Assembly (NCBI GenBank): GCA_946480525.1
Contig: CAMLLA010000170.1
Span: forward strand, 1 to 8,498
Reading direction: 5' to 3'
Length of the DNA: 8,498 nt
From: an uncultured Asticcacaulis sp.
Lineage (GTDB): Bacteria > Pseudomonadota > Alphaproteobacteria > Caulobacterales > Caulobacteraceae
The notes under the pieces are model-generated. The model saw only the letters and a list, made by a program, of their open reading frames with translations, was not told the DNA's origin and did not search any database. The first letter of the stretch is position 1. Each line of letters begins with the position of its first letter. Shown here one piece after another: positions 1 through 8,498 of the stretch. The position numbers and the translations under genes are program-made.

Positions 1-3474
<3,474 letters not shown>

Positions 3475-3476
<2 letters not shown>

Positions 3477-3486
3477 GAGACCGATG
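3475..3486 (+). promoter_or_regulatory. Strong Shine-Dalgarno overlapping the glycosidase stop codon
   Basis: AGGAGA begins inside the TAG stop of the glycosidase gene and lies 4-5 bases before an ATG at 3484. It is a better ribosome-binding site than the one in front of the glycosidase itself. It points to a short ORF (3484-3585) rather than to an annotated gene, and could allow terminating ribosomes to restart there. Confidence 0.45.
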
Positions 3487-3585
3487 ACCCGCGCAGTATT
3501 TTCTTTGGCGGAAAAATTTTTTTCAGCGGAAAATCTGGCGCGGTTCGTTGCTGCTTTTGAGAGGAGGCCGCATGAGAGGGGCTGA
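3484..3585 (+). CDS. Possible 33-aa leader ORF upstream of the sigma factor gene
   Basis: An ATG directly behind the AGGAGA at 3475-3480 opens a 33-codon frame that ends at TGA 3583-3585, 14 bases inside the sigma gene, in another frame. The peptide begins MTRAVFSLAEKFF and is amphipathic (F, L, A and charged residues) with no signal peptide, no membrane segment and no family I recognise. The layout (good ribosome site, stop overlapping the next start) fits translational coupling or a leader peptide. Chance is a real alternative: the frame is short, and the gap also holds promoter-like repeats. If transcription of the sigma gene starts inside this gap, the ORF would not be on that transcript. 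Confidence 0.25.
   Translation: MTRAVFSLAEKFFSAENLARFVAAFERRPHERG
3508..3534 (+). promoter_or_regulatory. Two GCGGAAAA repeats flanking an A5T7 tract; candidate sigma-gene promoter/operator
   Basis: GCGGAAAA occurs at 3508-3515 and, as GCGGAAAAT, at 3526-3534, exactly 18 bases apart. Between them lies AAAAATTTTTTT (3512-3523), the most AT-rich stretch in this region and a likely intrinsic bend or UP-like element. GGAA-type cores are typical of -35 elements used by extracytoplasmic-function sigma factors, so one or both repeats could be the promoter of the sigma gene, including autoregulation. I cannot fix a matching -10 element: candidates (TCT at 3534-3536, CGT at 3546-3548) give spacings of about 18 and 12 bases, neither ideal. 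The region could equally be an operator for another regulator. Confidence 0.3.
3562..3567 (+). promoter_or_regulatory. Shine-Dalgarno AGGAGG fixing the sigma factor start
   Basis: A full AGGAGG lies four bases before the ATG at 3572. The spacing is slightly short but the match is complete, and no comparable site precedes the alternative TTG at 3548. It therefore decides the start codon. Confidence 0.75.
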
Positions 3586-4168
3586 TCCCGAAACGGTTGC
3601 CTGGGTGAGCTCGCATATTCTGCCGTTCGAAGCCGAACTGAGGCTGAAGGTGCGCCGCTTTTGCCGGAGCGCGGAGGAGGTCGACGACCTGGTGCAGGAC
3701 GTCTATTTCCGCCTGCTTAAGCTGACCCGGACGGACCATATCAGCGATCCACGCGGCTACCTTTTCCAGATGGCGCGCAACATCATCATCGACCAGGCGC
3801 GGCGCGACCGGATCGTCCGGTTCGAGGCGATCCAGGATCTGGAGGAACTGGCGGCGGACGGGGGCCCTACGCCCGAGGCCGCCACCATGGCGCGGGCCGA
3901 ACTGAAATGGGTGCTTGGCGTCATCGCCAACCTGCCCGAACGCTGCCGGCAAGTGTTCCGGCTGCGCAAGATCTATGGGTTTTCGCAGGCTGAAACCGCC
4001 CGCGATCTCAACATCAGCGAGAATATCGTTGAGAAGGAAACGATGAACGGTATGCGGCTGATCGCCGACATGGTGGCGAGGGTAGGGGTTACGGAGTATG
4101 GTGCGGCGCAGCGGGATGGATCACTTCCATCCAGGGGCGCCACAGCGAACACACATGTCAAAGATTGA
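3572..4168 (+). CDS. FecI-like ECF RNA polymerase sigma factor
   Basis: 198-aa sigma-70 family protein of the extracytoplasmic-function class. Sigma region 2 spans about residues 19-84, with the core-binding and -10-recognition parts seen as EEVDDLVQDVYFRLLK and SDPRGYLFQMARNIIIDQARR. Region 4 spans about 113-166, with LPERCRQVFRLRKIYGFSQAETARDLNISE and a recognition helix containing IVEKE. No region 1.1 or 3, as expected. The ATG at 3572 has AGGAGG at 3562-3567; an in-frame TTG at 3548 adds only eight residues and is less convincing. After region 4 there is a roughly 30-residue polar tail without recognisable domain, encoded where the sigma gene overlaps the FecR start. With a FecR partner directly downstream and an STN receptor after that, it is best read as the FecI-type member of a cell-surface signalling set, directing core polymerase to the receptor promoter and probably its own. 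Its target promoters cannot be read with certainty. Confidence 0.92.
   Translation: MRGADPETVAWVSSHILPFEAELRLKVRRFCRSAEEVDDLVQDVYFRLLKLTRTDHISDPRGYLFQMARNIIIDQARRDRIVRFEAIQDLEELAADGGPTPEAATMARAELKWVLGVIANLPERCRQVFRLRKIYGFSQAETARDLNISENIVEKETMNGMRLIADMVARVGVTEYGAAQRDGSLPSRGATANTHVKD
4114..4132 (+). promoter_or_regulatory. Perfect 7-bp hairpin at the sigma/FecR gene junction
   Basis: GGATGGA (4114-4120) and TCCATCC (4126-4132) pair perfectly around a five-base loop TCACT. The hairpin lies in the last codons of the sigma gene, 22 bases before the preferred FecR start at 4155, a start that lacks its own Shine-Dalgarno. It also covers an in-frame ATG at 4116. A role in setting FecR translation relative to the sigma factor is possible but inferred; a chance palindrome within coding sequence is the alternative. 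Confidence 0.35.
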
Positions 4169-5123
4169 CGACGAAGCACTGGATTGGGTGGTAAGGCAGT
4201 CGGGGGATATGTTCTCCGACGCCGACCGTACCGCGTTCGAAGCGTGGTACGACGCCCATCCGCGCCATCAGGGGGCCTATCTGCGCGCCCAGGCGATTTG
4301 GCACAGTCTCGGCAAGGCGACCGTTCAGTCCAATCTGCGCCCGGACGTCCAGTCGGCCAAGCCAAAGCGGTCAGTGATGTCGCGCCGCGTCGTCATGGGC
4401 GGCATTGCCGCGGCAGCCGCCACGGTGGCCGGATTGAGCGTGCTGACGCTTACCAACCGTTCGAAGACCGAAATCCAGACGGCGCTCGGCGAGATGCGAA
4501 AAGTGCCGCTGTCCGACCGTTCGGTCGCGAGCCTGAACAGCGACAGCCGCGTCCTGGTCGAGATGACGCCGAACCTGCGCCGCATCGTGCTGGTCCAGGG
4601 TGAGGCGCTCTTCGAAGTCGCCAAGGACCCGAAAAAGCCGTTCGTCGTCGAAGCCGGCAATGTCCGCGTCCGCGCCGTCGGCACGGCCTTTTCCGTCCGC
4701 CGCAAGGCCTCGGGCGCCGAGGTGCTGGTGACCGAGGGCGTGGTCGAGGTGTGGAACCAGGGCGCGGCACCCAGACGCCTGAGCGCCGGCCATGGCGCCT
4801 TTGTATCCGACGCAAAGCAGGAGATCACGGTCAGCGCCCAGCCTGAGGAGATTACGCGCAAGCTGGCCTGGCGTGAGGGCAAGATCATCCTGCAGAACCA
4901 GACGCTGGAAGCCGCCGTTGAAGAGTTCAACCGTTATAACCGCATCAAGATTTTCATCGAAGACCCGGCCATCCGCAACGAGCGCCTGGTCGGACAGTAT
5001 CGCCTTGATCAGCCCGAGGATTTTGCCGACACTGTCCGTGAACTGATGGATGTGCCCGTGAAGGTCGAGCCGGAACGCATCCGGCTGGGTGACAGGAAAA
5101 GTTCGGACAAGCAACAGCCCTGA
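4155..5123 (+). CDS. FecR-like membrane anti-sigma / sigma regulator
   Basis: 322-aa single-pass inner-membrane protein. Order (from ATG 4155): cytoplasmic sigma-binding N-terminal domain (DUF4880-like) about 5-55 with EALDWVVRQ, FEAWYDAHPRHQGAYLRAQAIW; a linker ending SRR (76-78); one hydrophobic helix about 79-98; periplasmic FecR domain about 105-205 with LGEMRKVPLSD, GEALFEVAKDPKKPFVVEAG and VRAVGTAFSVR; and a C-terminal domain about 240-310 (LQNQTLEAAVEEFNRYN) of the type that contacts a receptor's STN domain. Family role: hold or activate the partner sigma factor depending on receptor signal. The start is uncertain: 4155 matches where family members begin and overlaps the sigma gene by 14 bases, but has no ribosome site. 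The ATG at 4098, with AGGGG nine bases upstream, would give 341 aa with an atypical 19-residue leader. The overlap implies coupled translation with the sigma gene. Confidence 0.92.
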   Translation: MSKIDDEALDWVVRQSGDMFSDADRTAFEAWYDAHPRHQGAYLRAQAIWHSLGKATVQSNLRPDVQSAKPKRSVMSRRVVMGGIAAAAATVAGLSVLTLTNRSKTEIQTALGEMRKVPLSDRSVASLNSDSRVLVEMTPNLRRIVLVQGEALFEVAKDPKKPFVVEAGNVRVRAVGTAFSVRRKASGAEVLVTEGVVEVWNQGAAPRRLSAGHGAFVSDAKQEITVSAQPEEITRKLAWREGKIILQNQTLEAAVEEFNRYNRIKIFIEDPAIRNERLVGQYRLDQPEDFADTVRELMDVPVKVEPERIRLGDRKSSDKQQP

Positions 5124-5132
5124 TAAAGGGGC

Positions 5133-5157
5133 GGGACGGTGGAAAAGCCGCCGTCTC
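5133..5157 (+). promoter_or_regulatory. Hairpin in the FecR-receptor gap
   Basis: GACGGTGG (5135-5142) pairs with CCGCCGTC (5148-5155), one G-U pair included, around loop AAAAG; two more pairs (one wobble) extend it to 5133-5157. There is no U-run after it, so it is not a standard rho-independent terminator. It lies between the regulator genes and the receptor gene, where a processing, stabilising or attenuating element would let the receptor be expressed at a different level. The loop-side GGAAAA (5141-5146) also resembles an ECF-type -35 core, so the same bases may instead belong to a receptor promoter; no convincing -10 was found. Confidence 0.4.
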
Positions 5158-5191
5158 CATAACGAAAAAATACAGGCGAGGGCTCCGATAA

Positions 5192-8100
5192 ATGAACGGT
5201 GCCGGGTACGGGACAGCGTGGTTCGGGCTGCTTTCAGCGGCCGTCCTTGCCGTGTCCGCTGCTCCGGCCTGTGCCGGCGCGGCCCATAAGACGTTTAATA
5301 TTCCCGCCGGGCCTGCCACAAAGACCATCCCCGCCTTTATCCGCCAGTCGGGCGTCGAAATCCTGGCCAACACCCGCGACCTCGACGGCGTCACGACATT
5401 GCCGGTGTCGGGGCGGATGACGCCCGATGGCGCCCTTGCCGTCATGCTGGCGGGCACCGGCCTCGATTACCGCGTCAAGTCGAGCGGCGCCATTGTCGTC
5501 ACCCGGGCAGTGGCTGTACCGGAACCGGTTGAGCCGGTGTCCGAAGCCCTTGACCCTGCTGTCATCGTCAACGGGTACCGCCGCTCCTACGCCGACGGCA
5601 TCCGGTTGAAACGGGCTGCCATCGCGGTCAGCGACTCGATCTCATCGGATGGCCTTGGGCGCTTTCCGGACCTCAATGTCGGCGAGGCGGTGCAGCGGAT
5701 TACCGGCGTTCAGATCAATCGCGAAGTCGAGTCGCGCAACGCCACCATAAACCTGCGCGGCCTGCCCGGGACGTTCGCGCGCACGACACTGAACGGCCAG
5801 GCTTTTGCCGAGCCGATCCTCGACAGTTCGACGCCGCTGGGGGCCTTCAACTCGGACGTCTTCAGCGCCATCTCGATCATCAAGAGCCCAGGTGCCAACA
5901 ATCCGTCGGGGGGCCTGAGCGGTATCATCGACCTGAGAATCCAGCCCGCCGGCGCGCGCAAGCCGGGCGGTTTCGCCAAGGTCGCCTACGAATATAACAC
6001 GCTCGGTGGGACCGGGAGCCCGGCCTTCAGCGTCAGCTATACGGCGAAACCCGGTGACGGCTTCGCGGCGTTCGGCGCACTGGCCGTCAAAGAGGAACAC
6101 TTCCGGCGCGACTCGATCAATTTCAGCCAGTACACACCCCTGGCGGCCAACACGCCGGGCTTCGCGACGCTTTACGCGCCATACTATGCGCCGGTCCTGC
6201 CGGACGGCAGCTGCGTGTCGGGCGACACCTGTGCGATCAACGGCACCGGCGCCATGGACCGGCGCGGCGTGCTGTTTCCATCCGATATCCGCCAGATTTC
6301 CAAGTACAACCAGGGACGCCTGGTCAGCGCCGCCGCCGGTTTCGAATACCGGCCGAACGACCATCTGAAGCTGACGAGCAATGGCTTCTTCAGCCGGCGT
6401 ACGCTTGACCAGAACTATATGGAGATGATCGAGGTCGACCTGCGCCCCCTGACCAGCACGGTCGTGCCGACTGGGCCCGTGTCGCGCCTGCCGGATGGTT
6501 CGGCCTTTGTCGATCGCTTCAGCTTCGACACGCCGCAGGTCAATCTGTCGGCGCGGTCGGAACCGGCGACGCAGCAGGTCTGGAGCCTCGACAATCAGGC
6601 GCAGTGGACGATCGATGACTGGACCTTGACCGGCACGCTTGTCCTGTCCCAGGCGCGCAACTATCAGGAACAGACCCAGGTCGACTGGCGCACGGCGGCG
6701 CGGCCGGGCACCGGCTTGTCCGGCGCCTTCTATTCCGGGGGAGAGGATATCACGGGCTATGAACTGGCGCTCAACAGCGGCGATATCCGCCAGACCTATG
6801 GCCCGTGGACCTGGCTCAACCAGGCCAATCCGGCCTTCCAGCAGAATGCCGTGGGCGATCAGGTCGTCGTTGCCGGCAGCTCAGGTTACGCCGAAAACCA
6901 CTTGTCCGCCGTCCAGTTCGACGGTGAGCGGCGCTTTGCCGGACGGTGGATCGACAGCCTGTCCGGTGGCGCGCGGCTGGAAGAGGCGCGCTTCCTGTCG
7001 CGCGGCTATCGCACCAGCGCCAGGGGCGTGGGTGTCGATGCGTTGGGACCGGAGCTGCTTCACCCGGACACCAGCAGCGACTTTTTCGGCGGTGTCGCTT
7101 CCGGTTTTCTGGAACATACAATGCGCGTCGATTACGACTATGCGCTGTCGCGCCTGCGGCCGGTGACGGTTGCGCCGGGCGATACCCTGACGGAGACGGG
7201 CTGGATCAACGATGCCACCAACGCGTCTTACAGTGCCGCCAATTTCACCGTCGTTCACCGCACGGCCTCGGCCTATGCGCAGTTGCGGTCGGTCATCGAC
7301 TTTGAGGGCGTGCCGGTGACCAGCCTGATCGGCGTGCGCCTGGAAGACACGCGAAAGACGGTCGATACGCTCAACCGCCACAATGCCGATGACGGATCGC
7401 CGAGCTATGATTTCGCGCGCTTCACCACGACTTACCGGCAGTGGCTGCCATCACTGCTGATCGCCGCCAATCTGCGTGACGACCTGGTGCTGCGCTTCGC
7501 CGCCTACAAGACCTATGCCCAGCCGCAGCCGCGCAATTTGAGCCCGGCCACGACCGTCACCGCCAATTCGACCGGCTTTCACATCGCTTACGGCGGCTAC
7601 GACCTCAAACCCTATAACGCTACCTCACAGGACATTTCGCTGGAATGGTATAACCGGCCGGGAAGCCTTGTATCCCTTGCCCTTTACCGCAAGCGCGTCA
7701 CCAAGTTCGTCGCGTCGGAAAGGCGGCTTGAGCGCCTGTGCCCCGAGGATGCGACCGCCTTTGGTCTCGGCCATCTCAGGCTTGAAGGCGAAGCCTGCCT
7801 CAGCGACAAACTGGTCAATGGCCGGCCGGCGGTGATCACGGCCAGCGGCAGTTTCAACAGCGACACCCCGATCATCGTCGACGGTCTGGAATTCAGCATC
7901 CAGCAGAACTTCGATTTCCTGCCCGGCGCGTGGCGGCATTTCGGCGGCCTGTTCAATGCCTCTCTGACGCGCATTTCCGGCCGCAACGCGGACGGCACCA
8001 CGCCGGTCCTGCCGGGCGTGTCGGACCGGACCTATAACCTGATCGGCTATTATGAGACGCCCAGGTGGGGCGCGCGGCTGATCTATAATTATCGCGACGA

Positions 8101-8332
8101 ATACGTGCTGGCGGGGGTGAGCACCTTTACCGGCGGCAGCAGCCGCGTGAAGGCGAGGGGCCAGGTCGACGCCTCCGTTTCGGTTGTGCTCAGTCCGAAA
8201 TATTCACTGTCGCTCGACGCCTATAATCTCAGCGATGCCAGGCGTTCGCAGTACCAGCGCGATGTCCGTCTGCCGCGCGCCAATGACTATGACGGGCGCA
8301 CCTTCACGCTGAATTTGCGCGCGATATTCTAA
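5192..8332 (+). CDS. TonB-dependent outer-membrane receptor with STN signalling domain
   Basis: 1046-aa outer-membrane transporter/transducer. Residues 1 to about 28 are a signal peptide (hydrophobic LLSAAVLAV, then ACA or AGA cleavage site). Residues 33-105 form an STN domain (FNIPAGPATKTIPAFIRQSG ... MLAGTGLDYRV), which passes ligand signal to FecR. A TonB-box-like stretch AVIVNGYR lies at 123-130. The plug spans about 140-250, with GRFPDLNVGEAVQRITGVQI and NLRG, the pattern of the Caulobacter/Xanthomonas TonB receptor group (TIGR01782 type). The rest is a long beta-barrel ending in AIF; the terminal Phe is the usual assembly signal. Two cysteine pairs (C341/C347 and C850/C869) probably close extracellular loops. 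The ATG at 5192 has a GCGAGGG site about nine bases upstream and is the only start leaving a signal peptide. It is the third member of the sigma-FecR-receptor set. Ligand unknown: a galactoside-containing oligosaccharide is inferred from the neighbouring glycosidase; a ferric or heme ligand is the alternative. Confidence 0.95.
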   Translation: MNGAGYGTAWFGLLSAAVLAVSAAPACAGAAHKTFNIPAGPATKTIPAFIRQSGVEILANTRDLDGVTTLPVSGRMTPDGALAVMLAGTGLDYRVKSSGAIVVTRAVAVPEPVEPVSEALDPAVIVNGYRRSYADGIRLKRAAIAVSDSISSDGLGRFPDLNVGEAVQRITGVQINREVESRNATINLRGLPGTFARTTLNGQAFAEPILDSSTPLGAFNSDVFSAISIIKSPGANNPSGGLSGIIDLRIQPAGARKPGGFAKVAYEYNTLGGTGSPAFSVSYTAKPGDGFAAFGALAVKEEHFRRDSINFSQYTPLAANTPGFATLYAPYYAPVLPDGSCVSGDTCAINGTGAMDRRGVLFPSDIRQISKYNQGRLVSAAAGFEYRPNDHLKLTSNGFFSRRTLDQNYMEMIEVDLRPLTSTVVPTGPVSRLPDGSAFVDRFSFDTPQVNLSARSEPATQQVWSLDNQAQWTIDDWTLTGTLVLSQARNYQEQTQVDWRTAARPGTGLSGAFYSGGEDITGYELALNSGDIRQTYGPWTWLNQANPAFQQNAVGDQVVVAGSSGYAENHLSAVQFDGERRFAGRWIDSLSGGARLEEARFLSRGYRTSARGVGVDALGPELLHPDTSSDFFGGVASGFLEHTMRVDYDYALSRLRPVTVAPGDTLTETGWINDATNASYSAANFTVVHRTASAYAQLRSVIDFEGVPVTSLIGVRLEDTRKTVDTLNRHNADDGSPSYDFARFTTTYRQWLPSLLIAANLRDDLVLRFAAYKTYAQPQPRNLSPATTVTANSTGFHIAYGGYDLKPYNATSQDISLEWYNRPGSLVSLALYRKRVTKFVASERRLERLCPEDATAFGLGHLRLEGEACLSDKLVNGRPAVITASGSFNSDTPIIVDGLEFSIQQNFDFLPGAWRHFGGLFNASLTRISGRNADGTTPVLPGVSDRTYNLIGYYETPRWGARLIYNYRDEYVLAGVSTFTGGSSRVKARGQVDASVSVVLSPKYSLSLDAYNLSDARRSQYQRDVRLPRANDYDGRTFTLNLRAIF

Positions 8333-8366
8333 CGAGAGCATGATAGCATTCGTTTGAAGCAAAGAT

Positions 8367-8420
8367 CCCCCTTCCGTCACGTCGCAAGCGCCGTGCCACC
8401 TTCCCCGTAAACGGGGAAGG
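8367..8420. repeat. Composite palindromic intergenic repeat (two hairpins)
   Basis: A first imperfect hairpin is CACG (8378-8381) with CGTG (8392-8395) plus inner CGC/GCG. A second, perfect one is CCTTCCCCGT (8399-8408) with ACGGGGAAGG (8411-8420). The order CCCTTCCGTCA - small hairpin - CCACCTTCCCC - hairpin - GGGGAAGG resembles dispersed intergenic palindromes I know from GC-rich alphaproteobacteria. Dispersal cannot be shown from one window, but a partial inverted copy at 8446-8460 supports a repeat nature. Confidence 0.55.
8399..8420 (+). terminator. Possible transcription terminator of the receptor gene
   Basis: This is the strongest hairpin downstream of the receptor stop: ten perfectly complementary bases on each side of AA (in practice about nine pairs with a TAAA loop). 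T-runs follow only after a gap (TTTT at 8428-8431, T6 at 8440-8445), so it is not a textbook rho-independent terminator. It begins 66 bases after the stop codon and no other candidate is nearer. It doubles as the core of the palindromic repeat. Confidence 0.35.
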
Positions 8421-8460
8421 AACCCGCTTTTGCCTCTTATTTTTTCCTTCCCCGTTTACG
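8406..8460. repeat. 15-bp inverted repeat around a T-rich spacer
   Basis: CGTAAACGGGGAAGG (8406-8420) is exactly reverse-complementary to CCTTCCCCGTTTACG (8446-8460), with a 25-base spacer rich in T. The left arm is also used by the 8399-8420 hairpin, so the two structures cannot form together in one RNA. AACCCGC (8421-8427) and GCGGGTT (8460-8466) form a further 7-base inverted pair. The simplest explanation is two repeat copies, the right one partly decayed. Confidence 0.6.
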
Positions 8461-8474
8461 CGGGTTTGGCGCCA

Positions 8475-8493
8475 GCGAAAGTATAGCTTTCGC
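8475..8493. repeat. Short palindrome near the window end
   Basis: GCGAAAG (8475-8481) and CTTTCGC (8487-8493) pair perfectly around TATAG. It may be another small repeat unit, an operator, or part of a terminator for a gene beyond the window. Nothing in the window decides among these. Confidence 0.4.
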
Positions 8494-8498
8494 AAGCC

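Larger units (their letters stand above)
8333..8498. other. Intergenic region after the receptor gene, no gene seen
   Basis: The 166 bases after the receptor stop hold no credible coding sequence. The first 30 or so carry a direct AGCAT-GAT-AGCAT repeat (8337-8349) and are AT-richer than the genes; the remainder is the palindromic repeat cluster described separately. The minus-strand 63-codon frame crossing it is translated repeat plus the antisense of the receptor's end. Confidence 0.6.

Noticed and set aside
4371..5114. Minus-strand 247-codon frame opposite the FecR gene
   Set aside because: It is the codon-register shadow of a strongly recognisable FecR gene and shows no domain.
5089..5289. 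66-codon plus-strand frame across the FecR-receptor gap
   Set aside because: It has no good ribosome site, overlaps both real genes out of frame, and its product is basic low-complexity shadow sequence.
8361..8466. CRISPR array
   Set aside because: Repeat units are palindromic, few, unevenly spaced and in opposite orientation, with no spacers of constant length and no cas genes.
8304..8495. Minus-strand 63-codon frame at the end of the window
   Set aside because: It translates the palindromic repeats and the antisense of the receptor's last codons; it has no ribosome site or family match that I recognise.

Overview
The window is GC-rich, densely packed and coded entirely on the + strand. 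Its gene types and protein style (an STN-bearing TonB-dependent receptor of the type common in Caulobacter and Xanthomonas relatives, a FecI/FecR pair, and an exported family 2 glycosidase) suggest an alphaproteobacterium, most likely Caulobacterales (Caulobacter or Asticcacaulis-like) or a sphingomonad. This placement is inference from protein style; there is no marker gene.

Layout: (1) 1-309, the 3' part of a GlcG/HbpS-type (PF03928) small protein whose start lies outside the window. (2) 333-3476, an exported LacZ-type GH2 glycosidase, 23 bases downstream and probably co-transcribed. (3) 3477-3571, a 95-base gap with a strong Shine-Dalgarno plus a possible 33-codon ORF, two GCGGAAAA repeats 18 bases apart and an A5T7 tract. 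(4) 3572-4168, a FecI-like ECF sigma factor. (5) about 4155-5123, a FecR-like membrane anti-sigma/sigma-regulator overlapping the sigma gene. (6) 5124-5191, a 68-base gap with a clear hairpin. (7) 5192-8332, a 1046-aa TonB-dependent receptor with an N-terminal STN signalling domain. (8) 8333-8498, intergenic DNA made largely of palindromic repeats.

Reading as a unit: sigma factor, FecR and STN receptor form a complete three-part cell-surface signalling set. An occupied outer-membrane receptor signals through its STN domain to periplasmic FecR, which controls the cytoplasmic sigma factor, which then transcribes the transport genes. In the classical case the ligand is ferric citrate or another siderophore. 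Here the immediate neighbour is an exported beta-galactosidase-like enzyme with all main catalytic residues, so I infer that the ligand is more likely a beta-galactoside-containing oligosaccharide, imported and trimmed in the periplasm. The GlcG/HbpS-like protein leaves a heme-linked role open. No known mobile element, CRISPR array, tRNA or rRNA was seen. The parts are known families; the novelty, if any, is in the combination, the substrate, and the small regulatory structures between genes.
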